Below are positions 1 through 8,945 of a stretch of DNA of 64,000 nt, in pieces; within the stretch, counting starts at the first letter, position 1; every line of letters begins with the position of its first letter. The position numbers and the translations under genes are program-made. This stretch comes from JACPNO01 sp963825405 (GTDB lineage Bacteria; Acidobacteriota; Terriglobia; Bryobacterales; Bryobacteraceae). The stretch is taken from positions 310,001 to 374,000 of the forward strand of contig CAWGTB010000006.1 in the NCBI GenBank assembly GCA_963825405.1. The letters run 5' to 3'. The notes under the pieces are model-generated. The model searched no databases. It had not been told where the DNA came from and was given only the letters and a program-made list of their open reading frames with translations.

Positions 1-1183
1 TGCGAAAGCGTGAAGGCCAGAAAAGCGCCGACGGCATAGAGCGGGATGAGTCGATCGGTGACACCGCCAAAAAGAATGAGAAGGCCGCCGCACAGCACCG
101 CCAGGACAACGATGCCATAGGTATAGACGAGCCGCCGCCCGCGGTACCCGAAGGCGTGCGGAAGGTAGTTGTTCTGCGCGATGGCGCGGCAGAGGCGCGG
201 AAAATCGGCGAAGGCGGTGTTGGCGGAGAGCGAAAGAACGAAAAGAATGGAGGCCATGGTCAGGTAGTAGAAAAAGCCCTTTGCCGAAAACGGCGGCGAT
301 GAGCATGGAGAGCAGGCTCTGGTAGCCCGGCTGGCCCGGATCGGTTGCCGCGATGCCGTAGACCTTCACGAGATAGGAAATTCCCGCCAGCAGCACCGCC
401 AGGAGAAAAATAATCACGGTGAGAGTGCGCTGAGCGTTTTTGACGGCGGGCTCGCGGAAGGCCTTCACGCCGTTGCTGACCGCTTCCACGCCGGTCAGCG
501 CCGTGCAACCGCTGGCGAAAACCTTAAGCAGCAGCCAGTAGCTGACGGCTTCGGTCATGGGCGGCGGAGGCGGAAGCGGAGTAGCCGGCGTTGGATGCCC
601 GCCGCCGAGGAGAACACGGAGAACGCCGCCAACGATGGTGATGAGAAGTGTGCCGACAAAGAGATAGGTGGGAACCGCGAAAACAATGCCGGCCTCGCGC
701 ACGCCGCGGAGATTGAGGATGGTGATGACGATCAGAATGCCGACGCAAAGAGAAACCGTGTGCGGCATCAAGGACGGAACGGCCGAGACCAGGGCACCGA
801 CTCCCGCGGAAATGCCCACGGCGGCGGTGAGGATGTAATCGGCGAGGAGCGCGGCCGCGGCAAGCAGGCCCGCGCGGTGCGCCAAGATTGAAGCGCGCCA
901 CGGTGTAGGAGCCGCCGCCGGAGGGATAGGCGGCAATGGTCTGGCGATAGGAGAAGTACACGATCACCAGCAGCGTGATGATGGCGGCGCTGATCGGAAC
1001 GATGTACCGAACGCCGAGCAGGCCGAGGGGAATCAGAAGGCTGAGGGCCGCTTCCGGGCCGTAAGCAGCCGAGCTAAGCGCGTCCAGACCAAAGATCGGG
1101 ATGCCCTGCGCGGGACCGATCTGCTCGGCGCGCTCGTCACTGGTCCTGATGGGCTTGCCGACAACGAGGTCGAGTAGGTTCAT
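1..1183 (-). CDS. KimA-like APC-superfamily K+ importer, 3' end off window, two frameshifts
   Basis: Membrane transporter of the amino acid-polyamine-organocation superfamily. The reconstructed protein begins MNLLDLVVGKPIRTS and carries segments I recall from Bacillus KimA: DALSSAAYG, SYRQTIAAYPSGGGSYTV, FASGCTALTGVEAVSNG, SANTAFADFPRL and LFGGVTDRLIPLYAVGAF. KimA is a high-affinity K+ importer, so K+ uptake is inferred, not shown. About 393 residues are visible; the C-terminal cytoplasmic part lies beyond base 1. The ATG at 1183 is chosen because the conserved N-terminus starts there. Reading continues only if one extra base is removed near 877 and another near 277; both lie in runs of two to three identical bases and no motif is lost, so these are probably sequence errors. 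It is divergent from the signalling genes at 1359-4728. Alternative: an amino-acid permease of the same superfamily. Confidence 0.72.
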
Positions 1184-1358
1184 GAGCGATCGGTTCCCAC
1201 GATAACATCGGTTCGATTGGGATTCACCAAACGGGTCATAAAACACTAACCCTCGCTGATAACCACACCCCCCAGGAGGCATGTTTGCCAGAGGCTGTTC
1301 TGATTTCAGAACAAATATCTTGGAAATAGCCGGCAGATCCGGTTAAGACAGTAGTGAG

Positions 1359-2543
1359 ATGCAAACGTTGACCGGCAGCGATGTGATGTTCAGCGGAAAC
1401 GGCAATGGCCTTTTCGCGGCCGATCGACAAGTTCAATTGCTCGCAACCGCCGATTATGTGCCACCGAGCAACGCCCAACGAGACATCATGGTGGTGGACG
1501 ATCAGCCGTTTAACCTCCAACTGATGGAGGAGGTTCTGAGCAGCCAAGGCTACGTCGTGCGTTCGTTCCCGCTAGGCCGGCTGGCGCTCGCTGCTGCCGC
1601 GCAGAAGCCGCCAGATCTCATTCTGTTGGATGTATCGATGCCGGAAATGGACGGCTACGAAGTCTGCCGGCGACTGCGGTCCGACGCCGCCCTTTCCAAT
1701 ATTCCGGTGATTTTCCTCAGCGCGCTGGGAGCGACGGAAGACAAAGTTGCGGCTTTCAAATCCGGCGGATTCGATTACGTCACCAAGCCATTTGAGGCGG
1801 AAGAGGTACGGGCGCGAATCGAAACCCAGTTCAAGATACGGGACCTTCAGGCTGCGGTGGAACGGCACAACGAGGAACTGGAACAGGTGGTGAAACAACA
1901 GGTTCTGGAAATCGCGGCCGCGCAGATGGCCACCATTCTCGCCCTGGCAAAGCTGGCCGAATCCCGGGACGAGGCAACCGGCAAGCACCTGGATCGAGTA
2001 CAGGTACTGTGCAAGCTGCTGGCAGTGGAAGTAAGGAAGTGTCCGAAATATTCCCGCCGGATCACGGACGATTACGTGAAAGACATTTTCCACGCCAGTC
2101 CGCTGCACGATGTCGGCAAGGTCGCCATTCCCGACGCCATTCTCCTCAAGCCTGGGCCGCTAACTGCCGAAGAGTTTGCCGTGATGAAAACCCACACAAC
2201 TGTCGGGGCGGAAACTCTGGAGTTTGTACTGGAAAAGCATCCGGCCAACGAGTTCGTCCGCATGGGGATCGAAATTGCACGATCGCATCACGAAAAATGG
2301 AATGGCACCGGTTACCCGGACCGTTTGGCCGGCGATGAGATTCCATTTTCCGCGCGCATCATGGCGGTCGCCGATGTGTACGATGCCCTGCGATCACAGA
2401 GGTGCTACAAAGAGGCGAAGTCCCACGAAGAGAGCCGTGACATCGTTGTCCAAGGAAGTGGCGTTTACTTTGACCCGGACGTAGTGGATGCCTTTTGCAA
2501 CGTTCAGGAATCATTTAAACAGGTAAGCGAAGCGCTGAATTAA
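1359..2543 (+). CDS. response regulator with HD-GYP cyclic-di-GMP phosphodiesterase domain
   Basis: 394 aa, RpfG-like architecture. An unassigned tail of about 42 residues precedes a receiver domain with acidic pair D47/D48, phosphoacceptor D91 (LILLDVSMPEMDG) and K143. A short helical linker (about 160-190) joins the HD-GYP domain: H250-D251 (HDVGKVAIPD), H310-H311-E312 and the GYP triplet at 318-320 (NGTGYP), so all metal-binding and signature residues are present. Family role: phosphorylation-controlled hydrolysis of c-di-GMP. The start is uncertain because the Shine-Dalgarno is weak; an internal ATG at 1488 lies right at the receiver domain. The histidine kinase gene follows after 47 bp on the same strand, so co-transcription is plausible. 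Confidence 0.88.
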   Translation: MQTLTGSDVMFSGNGNGLFAADRQVQLLATADYVPPSNAQRDIMVVDDQPFNLQLMEEVLSSQGYVVRSFPLGRLALAAAAQKPPDLILLDVSMPEMDGYEVCRRLRSDAALSNIPVIFLSALGATEDKVAAFKSGGFDYVTKPFEAEEVRARIETQFKIRDLQAAVERHNEELEQVVKQQVLEIAAAQMATILALAKLAESRDEATGKHLDRVQVLCKLLAVEVRKCPKYSRRITDDYVKDIFHASPLHDVGKVAIPDAILLKPGPLTAEEFAVMKTHTTVGAETLEFVLEKHPANEFVRMGIEIARSHHEKWNGTGYPDRLAGDEIPFSARIMAVADVYDALRSQRCYKEAKSHEESRDIVVQGSGVYFDPDVVDAFCNVQESFKQVSEALN

Positions 2544-2590
2544 ACTCCGAGACGACGATCGCTTAAAATAGCAGCCGGAGGTCGTCGGGA

Positions 2591-4033
2591 ATGTGGGGTC
2601 AACGCACGCTGCGGTTGCTGCTCTCGCTCGGCAGCGTAGCGCTCGTCACCGTAACCGGCTATGCGCTGGTTCCAGTCAATCCCACGTCCATTGGATTTGC
2701 GTACCTGCTGCTGGTGTTGATCGTCGCCAGCCTGTGGGGATTCTTCGAGGCCTCAGTCGCCTCGGTTGCCGCCACGCTTACCTTCAACTTCTATTTCCTG
2801 CCGCCGGTCGGCAGGTTCACTATCGCCGATCCGCAGAATTGGGTGGCGTTGTTCAGTTTTCTGACTACCGCGCTAATCGCCAGCCGCCTCTCGGCCGAGG
2901 CCAAACGCCGGGCTTTGGACGCCATCGCGCGCCAGCAGGACGTGGAAAGGCTGTACACATTCAGCAGGGCAATCCTGCTGATCGACAACACAGAGCCGTT
3001 CCCAAAACAACTGATTCGCAAACTCGCCGAAATTTTCGAGATGAAGGCCGCGGTGCTTTATGAACGCCGGACGGAGCAATATTATCGCGCCGGACCTTCG
3101 GATTTCGACGGCCTCGAAGATCAGCTTCACAATGCCGCTCTGCAGGGAACTTCTTTTGCCGACGCCTCTCACCATCGCGTGATTACGGCGGTACGCCTGG
3201 GTTCAGAGCCGATTGCGGGCCTTGCTCTGCAAGGAGCTCTGATGCCGGATGCGGTCCTCCAGGGAATTGCTAACCTGGTCGCTATTGGGCTGGAGCGGGC
3301 GCGGGCGCAGGACCTCGCGGCCCAGATTGAGGCGGCGCAGCATAGCGAGAAACTTCGCATGGCGTTGCTGGACGCAATGGCGCATGAGTTCAAGACTCCG
3401 CTGACATCGATCATGGCTGCGACTTCAGCGCTGCTGGCAGGTCCTGAACAGCCGGCTGAAAATAAGACCGAGCTGCTCAAAATCGCCGACGAGGAAGCCA
3501 AGCATCTGAAAGAACTCATCGATGACGCTCTGGAGATGGGGCGGTTAGATTCCACCGACATCCGGGTTCATACGGAGCCCTCGAACGTCGATGAGATTGT
3601 GCGTGAAGTGGTTGCCGCGATGCGGAATGAAATTGATGGGCGCCCCATCGAAATTCTTTCTGACGAACATCCATCAGCCATCGCGGTTGACCGCCGGCTG
3701 GTCAGGCTGGCGATCAAGCAGCTTCTGGCCAACGCCTTGAAATACTCGCCTGCAGCCACACCCGTGACCATTCGAGTGCACAACGGCGATGGAGTCACGG
3801 TGGCGGTGACGGATCATGGCGACGGCATATCGCCCCCGGAGCAGATCCGTATTTTCGAACGTTTATATCGAAGCCCTTCGGTACGCAATCAGATACCCGG
3901 TTCCGGCCTGGGCTTGAGCATTGCGCAGAACATCGTCCGGGCCCATCAGGGCGACCTGATCGTGACCAGCCAGCCCGGGGAAACGACCTTCCAGCTCAGG
4001 CTGCCGGCGGAGCAGTCGGGCGGGCGGAAATGA
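2591..4033 (+). CDS. short KdpD-like sensor histidine kinase (DUF4118-GAF-HisKA-HATPase)
   Basis: 480 aa. Residues 7-100 form the DUF4118 membrane region of KdpD. A GAF-like stretch lies at about 120-235. HisKA has H265 in MAHEFKTP, and the ATPase domain has N381 (LLANAL), G1 around D408-D411 and G2 GSGLGLS at 437-443. The long cytoplasmic KdpD and Usp-like domains of classical KdpD (about 900 aa) are absent, so this is a short KdpD-type kinase. The Shine-Dalgarno GGAGG lies 10-15 bp upstream. Its stop overlaps the response-regulator start (ATGA), implying translational coupling. No kdpFABC genes are visible; the nearby KimA-like transporter makes K+ or osmotic control a reasonable inference. 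Confidence 0.85.
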   Translation: MWGQRTLRLLLSLGSVALVTVTGYALVPVNPTSIGFAYLLLVLIVASLWGFFEASVASVAATLTFNFYFLPPVGRFTIADPQNWVALFSFLTTALIASRLSAEAKRRALDAIARQQDVERLYTFSRAILLIDNTEPFPKQLIRKLAEIFEMKAAVLYERRTEQYYRAGPSDFDGLEDQLHNAALQGTSFADASHHRVITAVRLGSEPIAGLALQGALMPDAVLQGIANLVAIGLERARAQDLAAQIEAAQHSEKLRMALLDAMAHEFKTPLTSIMAATSALLAGPEQPAENKTELLKIADEEAKHLKELIDDALEMGRLDSTDIRVHTEPSNVDEIVREVVAAMRNEIDGRPIEILSDEHPSAIAVDRRLVRLAIKQLLANALKYSPAATPVTIRVHNGDGVTVAVTDHGDGISPPEQIRIFERLYRSPSVRNQIPGSGLGLSIAQNIVRAHQGDLIVTSQPGETTFQLRLPAEQSGGRK

Positions 4034-4728
4034 GCGCGGGCCGCATTCTGGTCATTGACGACGAACCGCAGATCAGGCGCACAATGCGCACCACCTTGAC
4101 TGGCGCCGGGTATGAAGTCGACGACGCCAAGACCGGCGAGGAAGGACTCGAGAAAATGCGGGAGTTCCGTCCGGACCTGGTCCTGCTAGATATCAATATG
4201 CCCGGGATGAGCGGCCTGGCGGCGTGCCGGTTGATTCGCGCGGATCAGAATGTTGCCATCATCATGCTGACCGTTCACAACACCGAGGCAGAAAAGGTCC
4301 AGGCACTCGACGCCGGCGCCGACGACTTCGTGACCAAGCCGTTCAGCACTCCCGAACTTCTGGCCCGCATTCGCGCGGCGCTTCGGCGCATTCCGGTTCC
4401 ACAATCCGCGCCCCTCCGCTTGCGCGTCGGCGAACTGGCGATCGACTTTGCGGCGCGAACGGTGACCCTCAATGCAACCAGCTTTCACCTGACGCCGAAA
4501 GAACTGGATCTGCTTCGCTACCTGACCCAACACGCCAATGAAGCCGTGCCGCATCGGGAATTGCTGCAAGCGGTCTGGGGGCCGGATTATGGCGACCAGG
4601 TGGACTACCTTCGCGCCTTCATCAAAAGTCTTCGCAAGAAAATCGAACCGGATCCGGATCATCCGCAATACATCACCACTGAACCCTGGATCGGCTATCG
4701 ATTCAATGGCGTGCCCGAGTCTTCATAA
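4030..4728 (+). CDS. KdpE-like OmpR/PhoB-family response regulator
   Basis: 232 aa. The receiver domain has D10/D11, phosphoacceptor D54 (VLLDINMPGMSG) and K103 (VTKPF). The winged-helix DNA-binding domain (about 130-228) ends in the KdpE-like tail YITTEPWIGYRF. The start ATG overlaps the kinase stop by 4 bp, so the two form a cognate pair. Target genes are not visible. The divergent KimA-like transporter at 1-1183 is the natural candidate, which is inference from position. Confidence 0.88.
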   Translation: MSAGRILVIDDEPQIRRTMRTTLTGAGYEVDDAKTGEEGLEKMREFRPDLVLLDINMPGMSGLAACRLIRADQNVAIIMLTVHNTEAEKVQALDAGADDFVTKPFSTPELLARIRAALRRIPVPQSAPLRLRVGELAIDFAARTVTLNATSFHLTPKELDLLRYLTQHANEAVPHRELLQAVWGPDYGDQVDYLRAFIKSLRKKIEPDPDHPQYITTEPWIGYRFNGVPESS

Positions 4729-4917
4729 ATTCTTCCCGCGAAGAGCCGATGCGTTAACGACCGTTAGGCTTGAAAATCATTCGCAGACCCAGACGAACGA
4801 TCCCACCTCTTGGTTAACGCCCAAGCCGCGAGTCCCGTGAGTATCTGCTAAGGAATCGATTCCAGTTACTCGGCCGGATTAGCTGCGGCGGCCCAGACGC
4901 GTGTTAGACTCAGCCGC

Positions 4918-5862
4918 ATGACCGTGCTGGACTGGCTGCTCGATTCGGACCCCGCCATCCGCTGGCAGGTGTTGCGCGATCTTGTCCATGCGCCGGCTGA
5001 GGTCGTCGCGGCGGAGCGCGCGCGGGTGGCCACCGAGGGCTGGGGCGCCAGACTGCTGGCGTTGCAGGGCGAAGACGGCCAGTGGGCGGGAGGCGCGTGC
5101 TTCCCGGCGCGGAGCTTCAACTGGCGCGACGAGAACCAGGGCCAGCCCTGGACCGCCACGCTGCCAACACTCCAGCTGCTGCGTGATTTCGGGGTCGACC
5201 CGTGCTCTGACCGGGTGCGCCGGGCGGTGGCGCTGGTCAGAGACCACTGCCGTTGGGAGCACGCCGGGCAGCCGTTCTTCAGCGGCGAGGTCGAGCCGTG
5301 CATCAATGGCAGGACCGTCACCTTGGGCATCTACTTTGATCAAGATGTGGACGGCGTGGTCGCCCGCCTGCTTGGTGAGCAGCTCGAGGACGGCGGGTGG
5401 AACTGCGAGGCGGAGAACGGTTCCGTCCGCTCGTCGTTCGCGACCACGATCAACGTCCTGGAAGGACTGTTGGCGCACGAGCGCGCAACCGGTGGCTCCG
5501 CGGAATCCATCGCGGCTCGGCGCCGGGGTGAGGAGTACCTCCTCGAACGAAAGCTGTTCCGACGTAAGAGCACCGGCGAAGTCGTCAACCCGGCCTGGCT
5601 GCAATTCTCGTTTCCGACCCGCTGGCACTACGACGTGCTGCGTGCCCTCGAGTACTTCCGCTCGGTCGGGGATGCGCCGGACTCGCGGATGGACGAAGCG
5701 ATCGATTTGCTCCGATCCAAGCAGCAGCCCGACGGCACCTGGCTGCTGGAGAACACGCATCCCGGCAAGGTCCACTTTGCGCTCGAGGACGGCGACGGTC
5801 GGCCCAGCCGGTGGAACACGCTGCGGGCGCTGCGTGTCCTCAGCTGGTACGGAATCGAGTGA
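4918..5862 (+). CDS. squalene-cyclase-like alpha/alpha-toroid protein with QW motifs, function unknown
   Basis: 314 aa, soluble, no signal peptide. It contains three QxxxGxW (QW) motifs, QGEDGQW, QLEDGGW and QQPDGTW, typical of prenyltransferase/squalene-oxidase repeats, and starts MTVLDWLLDSDPAIRWQVL. No class II cyclase DxDD acid motif is present (the nearest string is FDQDVDG) and the length is half that of a squalene-hopene cyclase, so cyclase activity should not be assumed. Third codon positions are almost all G or C, visibly higher than the flanking genes; together with the family's frequency in Actinobacteria this suggests horizontal acquisition. Long antisense and alternative-frame readings across it are by-products of that composition. 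Confidence 0.75.
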   Translation: MTVLDWLLDSDPAIRWQVLRDLVHAPAEVVAAERARVATEGWGARLLALQGEDGQWAGGACFPARSFNWRDENQGQPWTATLPTLQLLRDFGVDPCSDRVRRAVALVRDHCRWEHAGQPFFSGEVEPCINGRTVTLGIYFDQDVDGVVARLLGEQLEDGGWNCEAENGSVRSSFATTINVLEGLLAHERATGGSAESIAARRRGEEYLLERKLFRRKSTGEVVNPAWLQFSFPTRWHYDVLRALEYFRSVGDAPDSRMDEAIDLLRSKQQPDGTWLLENTHPGKVHFALEDGDGRPSRWNTLRALRVLSWYGIE

Positions 5863-5926
5863 CGCGCGGCGGCTCCGCTGCGAACAATCGCTTACCGCAG
5901 GAACATACGGAAGACCTGGGCTGAAA

Positions 5927-6145
5927 TTAGTTTTCCGCCTCTTCGGCGCTTTCCTTGGAGCCGGTGAACTTCGAACGGAGCGACCGAGTGAACTTGGCAA
6001 GTGGACCACGACCGGCATCCGGGCGGCTGGCTTCGCGAGCGGCTTCGATTTGCTCGTTTGTTCTCACGTCGGGCTCCGATGTCTTCGAGTGCAGCTTGGC
6101 TCTGGCAACCTGCCTCTTGTGCCGTTTAGCGAGTCTCTTGTCCAT
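5927..6145 (-). CDS. small, highly basic protein of unknown function
   Basis: 72 aa starting MDKRLAKRHKRQVARAK. The N-terminal half is very rich in Lys/Arg, the middle carries EPDVRTNEQIEAAREASRP, and the end is acidic (SKESAEEAEN). No membrane segment. The ATG at 6145 is preferred over an in-frame start 18 bp upstream because the basic repeat starts there. The charge pattern suggests nucleic-acid or ribosome binding, which is inference. I do not recognise a named family. Confidence 0.55.
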   Translation of the reverse strand: MDKRLAKRHKRQVARAKLHSKTSEPDVRTNEQIEAAREASRPDAGRGPLAKFTRSLRSKFTGSKESAEEAEN

Positions 6146-6229
6146 AGACCAACAGTACACCACCGATCTTCGCAGCGTGGACCCGACTGGCCGCGCACGA
6201 TGCTAACGTCTGGCGCCGGTCGGTGCATG

Positions 6230-7203
6230 TCAGGCTAACTGCGGTTGCGCGGGATCCCGCTTGATCCATCGGAAGGCCGGGACGGAGTTTTTCCAGAAAT
6301 ACTTCTCGGCCGCCGGTCGGCCCTTGGCCATGAAGTACGTGCGAAGAATCTCCAGGGGGGCCTTGTTTGCGCCTGCGTAGACAACGTAATCCTCGCCGAA
6401 GATATCCCAAAGGAAATCCAGCATCGGTTTGTACAGCGCGGGATCGTACTCGTCGGCCGACTTCGCCGCTGCGGCGCCGCCGGGGAACACCGGAAATCTT
6501 CGCGTACAGCTTACGACTCCGGAGTTCTTTCAGAGTATTTGCGTAAGTCTTCAAAGCACTCGGGTCAGTCGGAAGTGGAAGGGCCTGGAGATGACCAAGG
6601 ACGATGCGCAGGTCAGGAACTTTGTCCGTGAGACGCACGGTTGCGTCGATCAGATCGAAACGCGGATTGGCGATCTCGTAAGTGAGTCCTGTTTGAGCGA
6701 ACGCCTTCATGTTTTCAATGAAAAGGGGGTTTTCCACCGCCTGAACGATGTCATGCCCTTCCCACACATTGCCGTAGCGGATGCCCAGGAATAGCTTGTT
6801 GCGATGGTATCTATCGAGATATTCGCCGAAACTCCTGTTTCGTCGGATCCAGGCAGCCAATCAGGCCGACGATGATGGGCGCCTTCTCAATGGTCATCAG
6901 CACCCAAAGGTTGTCTTCCACCCAGGGACTCGCCTCCACCACGATTCCGCCGCTGATCCCGAGAGGCTTTGCGCGCTCGCTGTAATCGCTCGGCAGGAAC
7001 GGAGGCGGATTGGGAGTCTTCGGAAAAGGTGCGCCCTGTGGACGGGTCGGATCGTAAAGATGCAGGTGCGTGTCGATGATGGGGAAGGAAGCCGGCTCCG
7101 CCCCAGCAAGGGTTCCCGCCGCTGCTGCGCCAGCACAGGCAAGGAGTGCCCTCCGGCTCAGCGAGGCATCATCGGGCGGCGCGGCGCGCCTGTCGTCATT
7201 CAT
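6230..7203 (-). CDS. Tat-exported amidohydrolase (amidohydro_2 TIM barrel), two frameshifts
   Basis: The reconstructed protein is about 324 aa. A Tat signal (SRRALLACAGAAAAGTLAG) is followed by the metal-binding HxH of IIDTHLHLYDP. Later barrel segments are FLGIRYGNVWEGHD, LTYEIANPRFDLIDA, RIVLGHLQALPLP and, at the C-terminus, FLWDIFGEDYVVYAGANK. The reading frame changes near 6830 (TTT run) and 6483 (CCCC run on the coding strand); in both cases removing one base restores the family sequence. It lies 34 bp downstream of the ankyrin gene, last in the DUF1592-DUF1552-ankyrin operon. Substrate unknown; relatives include lactonases and decarboxylase-type hydrolases. Confidence 0.75.
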
Positions 7204-7237
7204 CGATTGAAAACTCCTTTCAGATCGCGCACGCTGT

Positions 7238-8941
7238 TCACCGTTTTGCCAGCAGCTTTCGAATGCCGTCCGTGGTTTCGGTGTTCCGAACAATCGCCTT
7301 CAGCTTTTCCGGATCGCCTTCCGCGCTCTCTCGTTTGATGGCAGCAAGATAGCGTTCCTGCGCATCGGCGAGATCCAAAGCAGTTTCTCCCATAGAGTTT
7401 TTTAGATCCAGCGCCACGCCCTTTGATTGCAGGTACTCCATAATCGCCAACCACCCACCCAAGGCCGCGATATGCATCGTCGTCTGATTCTGCCGCGTCA
7501 GGCTGATGGCCTTCTCAGGATCCGGGATTTTGTGAGCCGGGTTGTAGCGCATGGCCAGATCCGCTCCGTGCGCAACCATCTCCTTGACAACGTCGAGGTC
7601 TCCTGCCGCCACGGCAACCAGGAATGGCGTATAACCGTCCTTTCTCAACTGGTTGGGATTACCGCCGCGGTCGGCGAGCATCTTCACGAGCGCGACATTG
7701 GCGGAAGCGCCTGCAATGTGAAACGCTGACGATCCCGGAGGCGCCGGGTTAATGCGCACGTCGCCAGTGGGACCGGGCGTAGGATAAACCGTCGGTTGGT
7801 TTGGATCGGCCCCGGCATCCAGTAGTCTTCTCACGATCCCCAATGCCTGCTCGAGGGTTTCGGCGGGCGCCTGGTTTTTCTCAGGCCCCAGACTCAGAAG
7901 AGCGGGGTTAGCGCCGTAGCCGCCCCCCTTTCGGAAGTCCGAGCCGACCGCAGCATTCGCAACGGCAAGCGCAGCTCCGTGCAGCGGTGTGTAACCGGCC
8001 GTGTCGGCCGCCTTGGCCTTGGCGCCACGATCGATCAGAAAGGCCGCCATTGCCAGGTCGGCGTGCAACGCCTGCGAGGTCCCAGCCTGCGCAGGAGCCC
8101 CAAAGCCGGGGACGAAAACGGCGTTCGGCGGATCCCAATGATAGAGCGCCGCCAGCAAGGGCGTGGTTCCATCGGCGGAAGGCTGGTTGACATCCAGCCC
8201 TGCTTGTAGCAACAGCCGCGCGGATTCGAGATCGTGCTTCTGCACAGCGAAGAACAGCGGATTCTGACCACCTTTTTTGCTCGTGTACTCGCCATCCGTG
8301 TTCCAGGGAATACCCGTCCTACCGAGCGTCACGGTGGTGGGTGCGTAGATCGTGTACTTAACGTCCCAGCTTGCGGTAACTGCTCGCGCGTCCGCGCCAT
8401 GTTCGAGCAGGAGCCGGACGATCCCCGGATGGCCAGCACCCCACATCAGGGCAGTCTGGCCGAATTTCGTGGTCCGCGCATTGGCTTTGGCGCCGCTGTC
8501 GAGCAGCATCTTCGCCACGTCGGTTTGGCCCAGCCGTGCGGCTAACATCAAAGGCGTCTCGCCGTCTTCGCGCGCCGGATTCGGATCCGCGCCTTTCTTA
8601 AGCAACAAAGCAGACATCGTCAGGGACCCGTTCGCCACGGAGAGGTAAAGCGGACCGATTCCTGAGTCATTCGTCAGATTCGGATCGGCTCCGGCTTTCA
8701 GCAGCATTTCCGCAACCGGGACGTTGCTTCGCATGGCGGCCCAAGATAGGGCGGTAGCACCTTCCTGGTCGCGAACGTTCACGCCGGCGCCCTCACTAAT
8801 CAGACGTGATGCCGCGGATGGATTGTCACTTCGGACTGCGTCCACCAGCATCTCACCCGAAGTCGCGGCAGCGACGGGCATTTCGGTAAGCAGGGATGCC
8901 GCGAACAAGCCCAGTAAACTCGGTGCCGTCAACCTGAACAT
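7238..8941 (-). CDS. secreted ankyrin-repeat protein
   Basis: 567 aa with a signal peptide (MFRLTAPSLLGLFAASLLT, cleavage near AAA) followed by about ten ankyrin repeats, for example GATALSWAAMRSNVPVAEML, GETPLMLAARLGQTDVAKML and GYTPFLVAVAAGDLDVVKEM. Ankyrin repeats bind proteins; there is no catalytic domain, so a periplasmic scaffold is inferred. The start is 4 bp after the stop of the DUF1552 gene, strongly suggesting one transcript. This cluster type is common in Acidobacteria and Planctomycetes, but its function is not established as far as I know. Confidence 0.88.
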   Translation of the reverse strand: MFRLTAPSLLGLFAASLLTEMPVAAATSGEMLVDAVRSDNPSAASRLISEGAGVNVRDQEGATALSWAAMRSNVPVAEMLLKAGADPNLTNDSGIGPLYLSVANGSLTMSALLLKKGADPNPAREDGETPLMLAARLGQTDVAKMLLDSGAKANARTTKFGQTALMWGAGHPGIVRLLLEHGADARAVTASWDVKYTIYAPTTVTLGRTGIPWNTDGEYTSKKGGQNPLFFAVQKHDLESARLLLQAGLDVNQPSADGTTPLLAALYHWDPPNAVFVPGFGAPAQAGTSQALHADLAMAAFLIDRGAKAKAADTAGYTPLHGAALAVANAAVGSDFRKGGGYGANPALLSLGPEKNQAPAETLEQALGIVRRLLDAGADPNQPTVYPTPGPTGDVRINPAPPGSSAFHIAGASANVALVKMLADRGGNPNQLRKDGYTPFLVAVAAGDLDVVKEMVAHGADLAMRYNPAHKIPDPEKAISLTRQNQTTMHIAALGGWLAIMEYLQSKGVALDLKNSMGETALDLADAQERYLAAIKRESAEGDPEKLKAIVRNTETTDGIRKLLAKR

Positions 8942-8945
8942 ACTT

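Noticed and set aside
1184..1358. c-di-AMP (ydaO-type) riboswitch in front of the KimA-like gene
   Set aside because: Looked for because kimA in Bacillus has one; I could not find the conserved segments in this 175-bp gap.
4879..6238. long antisense (379 codons) and alternative-frame (418 codons) readings over the toroid gene
   Set aside because: Expected by-products of very high GC3; no domains, and Arg/Ser-rich translations.
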